42,128 nucleotides of DNA from assembly GCA_010014835.2 (NCBI GenBank), contig JAAAKB020109889.1:1-42128 (forward strand), in the 5' to 3' direction. The notes under the pieces were generated by a model. That model was not told where the DNA came from. It worked only from the letters and a program-made list of their open reading frames with translations, and ran no database searches. Below, piece after piece: positions 31,907 through 41,178 of the stretch (position 1 is its first letter; each line of letters begins with the position of its first letter). Origin of the DNA: Apostichopus leukothele. Its lineage: Eukaryota; Echinodermata; Holothuroidea; Aspidochirotida; Stichopodidae. A program made the position numbers and the translations under genes.

Positions 31907-32079
31907 CTCCTCTCTGTTTCACATCTGGAGTCAAACGTGATGTGAAATTCTTGAGCTCCCGGGCAGTAAAACATTTGAGTGATGTTTTGATTATTCTCGT
32001 AGTTGTGCGAGGATTCCACATTCCAGGTACGGAGGGTGACCAGCTCATCTGAATCTTTAAGTTCGGAGCTTAACTCCAT
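31907..32079 (-). CDS. ZZEF1: ZZEF1 exon j, CUB-like domain start, last ZZEF1 exon found
   Basis: LVTLRTWNVESSHNYENN then FYCPGAQEFHITFDSRCE and TERR form the first half of the CUB-like domain (human LHTWTKESAHNYENN ... FDDRCETEKR). The exon ends with two bases (AG) at a strong GTACGT donor. The expected next residues, YDYLEF-like, are not found in the following 1.85 kb. The next coding exon on this strand is C2CD3 exon 1, which starts with the single base needed to complete the codon. Confidence 0.94.
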
Positions 32080-35000
32080 CTAAAAAACAAACGATAACAA
32101 ACAAACACGGTCAACTATTAATCAAAGCGACTTCTCATTCTTTTTTACTTTACCTGGCATTAATTTTTACAAAACTCAGAAAGGATTCCACGGATAAATA
32201 ATCATAATAATCATAACCAGCAGATATTTTTACGACGCAAACAACATTTAATGGCCTCAAATGACATCTTTATAATGTGTTACAAATTTATCAAAGACAA
32301 ATGGTGTTGAATGTCATCCAAGGATGCTCTGTAATTTAAATGAAGTTGAAAGAACATAATTTGGTTAAGTTATTAGAATTTATGAAACAAAGGATTGACG
32401 TCAACATTTTAAGTTTGCACTGAGGTATCGACATCCTGGTCAATTTTGCCTGGCAGGAACATTCCAAAGACTCGGTACATTTCAAAGGTAAATCCTGAAA
32501 ACCGGAATAGTTCTAGAAACTTTATCATCACTCAAATTTGACCTATCACAACTTAAGTTCTAACTAAAGTCATACTTTGAAGAAAACCAATAGCAACTTT
32601 GTGTTATACAAAATGGCTGGAACTTACACAAAATAACTTTCTATGAAGAAATTGGGTGAATAATTGTGGGGTATGGTGGAGGTGGTTGGTAGGGTAAGAA
32701 GATGAAATCTTTCCAGTCCTGTTTCCCTAAACCCATCCCCCATCCCTCCCTCAATCCGTACTCCAATCATTACCATCCCTCTCCTGTTCATTAGAAACAT
32801 AACCTTACACTAAATACAAAAGATTTACTCACAGCATGTTTTTTCTTACCTCTATTTTGACACTTTCTAGATTGACCACTTTGTGGAGTTCCTCTGCTAC
32901 CTTGAAGAGACGGTGGGCTAACTGGAGATGCGGCATCTTGCTGTCGCTCATCCAATGCAGAATGGTGATCTGTAAATTGAGAAGAGAAGACGAGAGCGAT
33001 ATGGGTAACCGATGGTAGTCTCTAATAGTTGGCAGACGAGATTGAAGCTCAGCATCTGATCAATTTTCTCATATAATTTTTTTTTACTACCTTTCCAACA
33101 AATTTGCAAAAACTTGGGTCTTGATAACATCGCATACTGATAAGAAGAAAGAAGATGTTATGAAAACTGCAAAAAAAACCAACAAAATATGCAACGTTAT
33201 GAAACGACATATAGTCGATTCACACTTACCATCTGATGGAAGGTACTCTCCAAGAAAGAAAACTTGAGAGATTTCATGCATCCTATACTAGTTCCTTCCT
33301 GAGACCAAAGAATGACTGCATTGCAGATCCAGGAATACATTGATTTACAATCTGTAATGAGATACAGGAACGTCAGGATCATTGGGGGGACGAAGCTTTA
33401 CTGAATGTTTAATATAATCCACAAACAATAACAATAGAGTGTTAAATTTGACTGATTTGTTCACTTGATCTGAAAACAATAGAACGATATCAATTGGATT
33501 GTATTTACTGACGACCATTGGATCTCCCTCCCTCTCAAGCCTCTTCCATTTTCTTTCAATCCCTAGCCCTGTTCCCTAGCCCTGTTCCCTAGCCCTGTTC
33601 CCTAGCCCTGTTCCCTAGCCCTGTTCCCTAGCCCTGTTCCTTAGCCCTGTTCCCTAGCCCTGTTCCCTAGCTTTGTTCCAGTCACTGTTCTACTAATTTG
33701 CCTTTCATAGACATGATAGACAATAATATAGTGAAATGGTTCAGCTTTCCATCTGTTGATACTAGTACCTTGTCTATCATTCTGTGCTTTTGCATAAACC
33801 CATGCTACACTCATGCATATCAAATCTACACCCATCAGCACCATGACTACACCCATCTGTGTCATGAGTACACCAATCTCTACCATCACTACACCCATCT
33901 ATACCAATTTGTAAACCCATTCTATACCCATCTCTACCAAGTCTAAACCAACTTGCATCATGACGACACCCACTGCATACCACATCTACACCAATCTGTC
34001 CCTTAGCCTTCATCTGTACAAGCCTTCACCCACCTGTACTATGATACATCACAACTACGCCCATCTGTACCATGTTTACACCTATCTGTACAATGTCTAA
34101 AACCAACTGTACCACATCTACACTCATCTTTAACTTTGCATAAATCCATTATACACCCATCTGCACCATAATTACACTCATCTCTACTATACCTATACCT
34201 ATCTATAACAGTTTGTTAAACTCATTCTATACCCATCTTTACCAAGTCTAAACCAAATTGCATCATGTCTAAACCCATTCCAAAACCAAGACCAAACTTA
34301 AAACCATCTGCACGACATTAACACCAATCTATACCCTTACATGCAATTTATACAAATTATTCCTATACCATTGTTTCCCACACCATTGTTCCGATACAAT
34401 TATTTCCAATACCATTGTTTCCGATACCATTGTTTCCGATTCCATTGTTTCTCATACGGTTGATTCCGATACAATTATTTCCAATACCATTGTTTCCGAT
34501 ACCATTGCTTTCGATACCACTGTTTCTCATAACATTGTTTCCGATACAATTATTTCCGAGACCACTGTTTCCGATACCATTGTTTCTCATACAATTGTTT
34601 CCCATACAATTATTTCCAATACCAATGTTTCTGATACCATTGTTTTAATTACCACTGTTTCTCATACCATTGTTTCCGATACAATCATTTCCAATACCAT
34701 TGTTTCTGATACCACTGTCTCTCATACCATTGTTTCCGATACCATTGTTTACACCCGTCTGTACACTACCCATCAACCACTTCCAAACCACATTGTTTTC
34801 CAGTACAGTACATTAAACTTACAACTTTTGAGGACATTGACAGCGATTGCTTCTGCCTTAGTTGTTTGAGTCTGGATCAGCTTTTGACACCAGGTGAGTA
34901 GGTTGACCTGTAGGGCGTTCAGCAGGTTCACCACGTGACTACACTCTTTGGGAGGAAGTGGGTCGTTGTCCTCTATAATCTCCTCAAACTGTGGAATGAA

Positions 35001-38000
35001 ACAAAAACACAGATCAACAATTGATGCACCCTATTGTCGGGTAACACTCTCAACGTCTTCGTCATGCCCCGAGCATCGGCAAAAAGCTGCATCGGAAATG
35101 GACTGAATGTGATCCAAAGGGTTCTGTCAACTTCAGTGAAGAAAGGGGTCAGTATGACTGATTTTATGTTGAGCTTAAAGATTTCATATTTTAAAATTTT
35201 ATGTTTTTATGTTTAGCTCAAAGACAAAGGATAGCACAATGAAATCAATAAGAGGTATGGTATCATTTTTATTGATATGAAAGAGTTTTTCAAAATGTTC
35301 ATCTTTATTGCCATATTCTTACCTCCTTGTAGGCCACACAGAGTAAAGTGTCAAACACGGACAGGATAGCAGACGTGTCCACGGTAACCTTAAAAATAGA
35401 ATAACACAAAAAATTTAAAGTTAAAGTCAATATTTAAAAAGCTGTTTCCAAGTTAGGAAGAAAGTAAAGGAAAAGGTAACAAAGAACACTCACAGGAATT
35501 TCCTGTTACGGTAGATTCTGTTATAAAATCCCCCCATTATTTAATTCCAAGTTTGTCAATCCAACCAAAACTCTTCTGGAAAATAATGTTTGGTTAAATT
35601 TTTTGAAACATTTTTAATTTTATCCTGCCAGAACATCCTATCACACTGCTGTTCCGTAACTAGTCAAGTCTTCTCATTTTAAATTATTGAACTAAAACTT
35701 TGAAGGGTTCCAGTAGACCTTTTTGGCAATTGTCTCAAACGTTCTTTGATTTAATTGCTTGTCTAAATATTCATCACAATACTCTAACACTATTATATGC
35801 ACAGACATATTTTCTATCCAATTCTGGGCTGAGTAATTCAGCCAGACATCTGCAGTGACGACACTAATGTTTACACATTTTATCTCTTTTTTTTGTTTTT
35901 TTAATGAATTTTGAATGAAGAACATACTGCTAAGTGGATGGATATTTTGAGAAAGATATTGAAACTTAGATTAATAGAAGATCAATAGAAGATAAATATT
36001 CTTGTATCAAGGCCACAGCCTGTATTTACAACACATTATAATCCTCAGTCATTGGTAACTTGTCGCACCCACACACCGAAGTGTGCACAGTTCAGACAGT
36101 CTCTCTTCTAGGGGGCATTGCATAGGGCAGAGGTTTCCTAACTGGGGTGAATGAACCCCCAGGGGGTGCATGAACCCACAGGGGGTGCGTGAGTCCATCC
36201 CAGGGGGTTTGTGAGACGTTTCTGAAAGTACTTTTTGTTGAATTAAAATCTGATATATCATATAATTTAGTAATGTACAAAAGTCCTACCTATCAACAAA
36301 CTCTTTTCGCGTTCCATACGCATATGTTGCCATAGTAGTACCGTACCATGCTTTTTCATTACGTTATTACACTATGAACTTGATCTTTTACAAAGCACTG
36401 TTATGCGTATCATAGTATAATAATGACTCAGATCGTGTCTCCAAAAGTTGAGGGTTCGTGGACAACTCTGACATCCACAGGGGGGTTCGTGGGGGGGATA
36501 AAGTTAGGGAAACCCTGGTATAGGGGGTTGCCACAATTCACAAAGCTATGCTTACAAGATACCTCCCAGGTCTCCCATTTATACACATCATTATCCAGCC
36601 ATAACTCAAAAAAACTGCAACCCTTAGACAAGTCCAATTTCCTTGACCACTTGACCCACAATGCTCTAGCTCTTACAAACATCCTCAAACAAAACATTTT
36701 TATCCTTAAAACTTCAAGTAAACTTGATGAAAATCTCACCTCAGAGACATCAGAGGGAAGATCCAGTAGACCGCTGGAGTCCACAGAACCAAAATACCAA
36801 CAGAGACTACGAAAGACTATCCGAGAAGACAGGTCTTCGGATGGCTTTAGTCGTTGTCATAGAAACAAACAAACAAACAAACAATAGTAGAGTCAATAAG
36901 ATGCACATCATATCACGTGGGTTGGCCGGCATCACGGAAAAAGGGAAATAATGAATGTTGATTCATGATTGGCAAATATATACAAAATCACATATTTTTT
37001 GGGGGCGGGGGAAGAGAATGTTAAGAGCAAAGTCCCTGAGATATAAGTTTGTTAGTAAACAGGAAATACTGATAAATATGAATTAGCTGATTATAATTAA
37101 TTATATCATTATATATGTTATGATATATATGCTTTTATATATATTATATTTATTACACAATTTTATAATTAATTAATATAATTAATAATACTGATATATA
37201 AGCATTGGAAATACTGATAAACATTAATTAGCTGATATAATTAATTTTATCATCATATATATTATTATATATGTACTTATATATATTATGATATTTATTA
37301 CACAATTTTATAATTAATTAATATAATTAATAATACCGATAAATAAGCGTTGGATGAACAATGGTAGAGCAGTGCAAGTAAAGTATGATAGCTCAAAAGT
37401 TTTTAGGAGCATTGTAAGTAGTTTTTAGAAAAGAGAATTCTTATGAAATGTGACAAAAACTTTATCCAGCTGGATTGTAATTGTAATTGTTGTTGTAATT
37501 TGTCATAATATGATACATTAATGTAGTTTTACATTAATTGGATTCAGAGATTACAACAAACTCTTGGAGATGACTTACATCATAGATCATGTTAAAGAGT
37601 TGTTTCTTCCTGGATTCCTTGTCAGGAAAGAAAATGGGCGCACCTGCGGGGGTATAGAAAAAAGGCAACATTTGAAAAAATGAGGCATATTAATAGCTAA
37701 TAGAAAACACACTGTTTAGTTATGATATGACGGTGGACATATTTTGTAGAATATTCAATCTCACTACGGGTGTTAAACATTAAGAGAAATTTGTTCAAAC
37801 TTTTTTTATATATCAACCCATGATGCCTAGACCTAGCAAACCTCCAACGCATTTGTAAAGTCGTCCTAGCCAGGGGTGAACTGGTGCGTAAATTGCTACC
37901 ATCTCGGTGATCTGACCAACTGCATTGGGGCCTTGATACAAAGCGTTGCCATTTGGCACCTCAGAAAATGCTAGCATCTTTCACAACCAAGAGGAAATCA

Positions 38001-40115
38001 ACGCCTTCTGTTCTCCAAACTGTGACCAATCCGTCCATGGGCCTAACCTATTTTGTGTATACGAATCTGGGCTGAGGATTTGATTTCCTTCAACTACTGT
38101 TGGTGTTATTGATACTAGCACATTAAAGTTTCTAGTGTATTCTCTACATTCCATGGGTACTATTACATATCAGATAATTCATAAAAAAAAACGAAAATGT
38201 TAACAGTTCTGTAGCTAACACAGTAAGCAACGAGTAGAATATACAACCTTTACATCTTCTCATGTCAGATGACAGTAGATCCAATTGATTTTTTCGTTTA
38301 AGTTCAGTTGCGGATTTGAAGTTCGAGGCAATTAAAATACATCTTAGGTTTTGGAGAGAGTGACTATGAAAATTGTCACTAACATATTTGATTGAAACGT
38401 ATAAAGCGGAACCAAGAACCTGTTTCACCTACATAATTGCCCTCTTTACAAATTACACAGTAGCATATGTAAATAACATTATTAGAATCACTTAATGGCT
38501 TAGACCATAGTCAACCCATTGGGAATTCTGACCTCGGTGCCTGTGGTAATATGGGGGCATATTTGGCATCGAGGTTTGCAGATATGCAGACAAGATATGC
38601 AGACACCAAAAAAAAATGATGACATTATGTAGACCATTGTGCACATCGCAAATAATATGTTTAAAGTGCATTAACATATTTGTAAGGAACAGATGTCGTT
38701 GGAATTCATCTCTGGGTAATGGAATCTGTAAAAAAATGTTGGAATTATCATTCACAATTAAGCCTGGCCTGATGAGCTCACCTCATCACATAACTTGTGA
38801 AAACACAGACCATTCCAGAATAATTTTAGCAACTTTTAAAAGTGGCATCTTTTTTTGTATAGAAAGATAGCCTGTGCTAAATGGTGACAACAAAAAGTAT
38901 GGGTCAGGTTCAAACCTTAAACAAAGCTCATTCAAATAAAACAGCAGTATTGGAAAATAAAATAAGTAAAACTAAAATTTCTTTTTCTACCCATTGAGAA
39001 TTAATATTCCATATATCATAATTCTCACCATCTAAAATCACCCTAGAAGCTGCCATGTTGACCCTTGACCCTAACATCTTGGATGGCAGATCGGGCTCGA
39101 GAAGCTGGCATAAATGATCAAACATCTGCTTCAGGAGAGTTGCATTGTTTATTTCGGTTTCCTTCGTCTCTTCAATGCTGCCATCTGGACCCTTATAAAA
39201 CAAATGTAGGAAAAATGCTCCAAATTTAATTGTAAAAGTTTTTAACATTATTATCACATTCTCATCTAAACCTTTATGAAAATATTATATATGGTAGCAT
39301 TTTAGCACACTACAGATAATCATATATTGTCATTTGGACACTTAAAAAAAAAAAATCAATTATCCAAGGAAAAGTATTAAAACGAAGCAAATCAGATGCA
39401 TATGATGAAATGCCCACTTTCATTGCATATTCATTTCAGAATAAATAAAAATTATCAAGGTTAAAGTTAGATACCAAAATACTTTTGGAAATAGTCATTT
39501 GCATATGAATAAGGTATGACTTGGCATACAAAATTAATTCAATTAACTTGAATTGATGTCATAAGACTTGTTGATGTCAATGGACTTGCTGAAGTCACCA
39601 ATGTCATGTTTCAAAGAACATAGAAAACATGAATGATATCTCTCACATGGAATAAGGTTTTCTTTACATCCTAATGATTGTAATACAAACTTATTTCATG
39701 TTTAACTCATTATATGAGAATCAAAAGAAAAAAATATATCCACTTTGGATGTAGGCTTAGCTTTATATCAAATCTACACAAAATAAATGCATTTTTGTTG
39801 CACTCTAAGGCAACATTCCTAACAGGCAAACAACATTACACATGGAACCTCTAGCTGTGCACCTTAGCAACAAGATACAGCAAGCTTAACTGTAATCACA
39901 TAAATTGTAAGTTGGATAGCACATTAATCCATGTGGCTGTTTTGTCCAAATACTTGACAATTTCTTACAGAACTAGCATACAAAAAGTACTTAAATCATA
40001 ACACACGTACTGGCAAGCCTGATGCAGTCTTACTTCCCAACCAACATATGATCATGTTAAATCTTAATGAAATGGTGTAACCCTGTCATTGTTTCACTAA
40101 AGATTCCATTAAATC

Positions 40116-40159
<44 letters not shown>

Positions 40160-40196
40160 TAAAAAAATTAAAACAATAATCATCATCATCATCATC

Positions 40197-40227
<31 letters not shown>

Positions 40228-41178
40228 TGATGATGATAATACTAATAATAATAGTAATATTAATAATATTAATAATAATAATAAAAATAATATTAATATT
40301 AATAATAATAATAATATTAACAACAGTAATAAAAATAACTAAATAACATGAAATTAAATCTTTTTTTTCTATACCTCTGTAATGACTTTATCCACGCCAT
40401 GCTTGCTGTTGATCTCTCTCTGTTCGATTTCCTTGGTAAACTGTGGTATACTACTGTGAAACAGATGCAGCAGCAACTCCCTGGACTGGAGGTAGGTACT
40501 CAGGCTGCTGAGAGATCAAAATAAATTATACTCAAATCAATCAAACAATATCAACAACTCTCTGGACAATATCAGCTGGTAACATCAGACCTTCGAATTT
40601 CACAAGTTTAGCTTCGTGCTATAAAAAATACCAGTGCTTTATTTATAAAAAAGCTACTGGTTAAAATCAAGTTCTCACTGACAAATTTTCTGGACTACAA
40701 CACACATTTATTACTGTACAGGCTTTTACAAAGTTTGCCTGTTTCTTACAAAAAAAAGGAGACCTTCACAAAGATTTTCTTGTTTCTGGCAAACACATGA
40801 TCACAATTTACAGCATATTTATATATTACAGGGAGAAGTTTGATTATATTAACAGTAATTTCAAAACTACCAATCTTATCCCCCTCGCTACAAACTTCAA
40901 ATCGCCACTTCCAAGTTCATCCTCTCCCACTGTCGATCCTTAATTTTTCGTATCTTGTCTATTTTGGAGAAAGAGTATCAGAAGTGTGTTTTGAAGATGT
41001 GTGTTTTGTATGTTTGAAGAAGTGTGTTTGAAAACAAAATAAAAGACTAAAAGATACTCTACTTGTCAGGTAGCTGGAAGTAGAATTCACAAAGAGATTC
41101 CGGGTGAAGGTTCTCTAGGTTGAAATCCACCGACTGAAATTTGCCGTTGACTGAAGCTTCTTTCTTATTGATCTTTTC
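31907..41178 (-). CDS. ZZEF1: ZZEF1, ZZ-type zinc finger and EF-hand protein 1 (10 internal exons only)
   Basis: Ten phase-consistent exons give about 409 residues that align in order with the middle of vertebrate ZZEF1. Diagnostic matches are GAPIFFPDKESRKKQLF (human GAAIFFPNRQTRRNHLF), FRSLCWYF (FRSLCTYF), GLLDLP (GLLLLP), ILSVFDTLLCVA (VLAVMDTLVSVA), and ESSHNYENN with FDSRCETERR (ESAHNYENN and FDDRCETEKR). The family is a protein of nearly 3000 residues with EF-hand, DOC/APC10, two CUB-like regions and two ZZ fingers; its ZZ fingers bind histone H3 and related N-terminal peptides. The part here lies between the DOC domain and the first CUB-like domain and stops inside the latter. The EF-hand and DOC parts should lie beyond the right edge. 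The ZZ fingers and second CUB-like region, expected at lower coordinates, are absent and C2CD3 sits there instead. Confidence 0.93.
32850..32969 (-). CDS. ZZEF1: ZZEF1 exon i
   Basis: Forty codons: ITILHWMSDSKMPHLQLAHR and LFKVAEELHKVVNLESVKIE, matching human VIFLLDFCTLDIPHCVLL. Acceptor TTTACAG, donor GTAAGA, phase 0. The intron after it (32080-32849) holds only pyrimidine-rich unique sequence. Confidence 0.9.
33230..33351 (-). CDS. ZZEF1: ZZEF1 exon h
   Basis: CKSMYSWICNAVILWSQEG and then SLKFSFLESTFHQM. Acceptor ATTACAG, donor GTAAGT, phase 0. It aligns by order and length with the helical region around human LASMRAILESLFSQYSG; residue identity is low, so the call rests on phase and position. 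Confidence 0.85.
33561..33678. repeat. 13 bp minisatellite, 9 copies
   Basis: The unit is CCCTAGCCCTGTT. On the transcript strand this reads GGGCTAGGGAACA with regularly spaced GGG triplets. It is almost perfect in the middle and decays at both ends. Confidence 0.96.
33800..34345. repeat. Degenerate repeat of about 25 bp
   Basis: CACCCATCTGTACCAT and CTACACCAATCT variants recur at irregular 20-30 bp steps through the region. It is older and far more diverged than the arrays on either side. Confidence 0.8.
34360..34750. repeat. 15 bp minisatellite, about 26 copies
   Basis: The unit is ACCATTGTTTCCGAT with variants ATACAATTATTTCC and ACCACTGTTTCTC. Since 15 is a multiple of three, long repetitive open frames appear on both strands; they are not genes. 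Confidence 0.95.
34823..34988 (-). CDS. ZZEF1: ZZEF1 exon g
   Basis: FEEIIEDNDPLPPKECSH then VVNLLNALQVNLLTWCQKL, matching human VQGSLLSWCYLQL, and KAEAIAVNVLKSY matching AKDLAVDLIEKY. Acceptor CCACAG, donor GTAAGT, phase 1. The next intron (33352-34822) is mostly three different tandem arrays. Confidence 0.94.
35323..35388 (-). CDS. ZZEF1: ZZEF1 exon f
   Basis: Twenty-two codons, VTVDTSAILSVFDTLLCVAY then KE, matching human ISQVLAVMDTLVSVAARE. Acceptor TTTTTAAG, donor GTAAGA, phase 0. The short intron after it (34989-35322) holds nothing recognisable. Confidence 0.92.
36128..36517. mobile_element. Non-autonomous hAT-like DNA transposon (MITE), 390 bp
   Basis: The left end CAGAGGTTTCCTAACT and the right end (reverse complement) CAGGGTTTCCCTAACT are terminal inverted repeats of about 16-17 bp, continuing more loosely into the C-rich parts with GAACCCCC. 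The flanking 8 bp are GCATAGGG on the left (36120-36127) and GTATAGGG on the right (36518-36525), an 8 bp target-site duplication with one change. An 8 bp duplication and CAG...CTG ends fit the hAT superfamily. No transposase is encoded. It lies in the ZZEF1 intron between exons e and f. Confidence 0.88.
36740..36844 (-). CDS. ZZEF1: ZZEF1 exon e
   Basis: PSEDLSSRIVFRSLCWYF followed by GSVDSSGLLDLPSDVSE aligns with human FRSLCTYFSDKDPGGLLLLP. Acceptor CTAAAG after a TTTG-rich tract, donor GTGAGA, 35 codons, phase 0 at both ends. It is easily missed because a longer antisense frame (36423-36887) covers it. The next intron (35389-36739) carries the hAT-like element. Confidence 0.92.
37063..37352. 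repeat. AT-rich tandem duplication, about 147 bp x 2
   Basis: Two copies run from AAATACTGATAAA through ATTACACAATTTTATAATTA to ATAAGCATTGG or ATAAGCGTTGG. Each has several short palindromes (TATATATA, TTAATTAA). It lies in the ZZEF1 intron between exons d and e. Confidence 0.92.
37579..37643 (-). CDS. ZZEF1: ZZEF1 exon d
   Basis: Short 65 nt exon giving GAPIFFPDKESRKKQLFN then MIYD, the most diagnostic ZZEF1 stretch in the window. Acceptor CCCGCAG, donor GTAAGT, phase 0. The following intron (36845-37578) contains the AT-rich duplicated block at 37063-37352. Confidence 0.95.
39029..39191 (-). CDS. ZZEF1: ZZEF1 exon c
   Basis: Reads GPDGSIEETKETEINN and then the helical stretch LLKQMFDHLCQLLEPDLPSK (human ELYTHLCDVVDKVDGDSVP). 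It ends ILDG across the splice, phase 1, donor GTGAGA. The next intron (37644-39028) has a GC-richer segment at about 37815-38100 without a coding frame, and otherwise nothing recognised. Confidence 0.92.
40117..40340. repeat. Compound trinucleotide microsatellite
   Basis: Blocks of (AAT)n, (ATC)n, (AAT)n, (GAT)n and then degenerate AAT/ATT repeats cover about 220 bp in the ZZEF1 intron between exons b and c. The ATC and GAT blocks are complementary and could pair. Confidence 0.93.
40375..40507 (-). CDS. ZZEF1: ZZEF1 exon b
   Basis: Encodes SLSTYLQSRELLLHLFHSS and continues to DKVITE, matching the human segment around QTLLLQLLQSCFSVL. The acceptor has two tandem CAGs, so a one-residue NAGNAG alternative (40507 or 40504) is possible. 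It ends in phase 0 at GTATAG. Confidence 0.88.
41063..41178 (-). CDS. ZZEF1: ZZEF1 exon a (first in window)
   Basis: Begins after a CCGCCGCAG acceptor with EKINKKEASVNGKF and ends QLPD at a GTAGAG donor (phase 2). It corresponds to the helical region after the DOC domain and is weakly conserved. The intron that follows (40508-41062) holds nothing I can name. Upstream, 41179-42128 shows no further ZZEF1 exon. Confidence 0.8.

Noticed and set aside
33561-33678. Interstitial telomere repeat
   Set aside because: The unit is 13 bp CCCTAGCCCTGTT, not TTAGGG repeats. Only one short phrase resembles telomeric sequence.
34363-34648. Repetitive open frames on both strands (GNNGI-type and FPIPL-type repeats)
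   Set aside because: They are translations of a 15 bp minisatellite, which stays open because 15 is a multiple of three.
36423-36887. 154-codon plus-strand open frame
   Set aside because: It starts inside the hAT-like element, runs antisense over ZZEF1 exon e and has no recognisable domain. The minus strand here has homology and splice sites.
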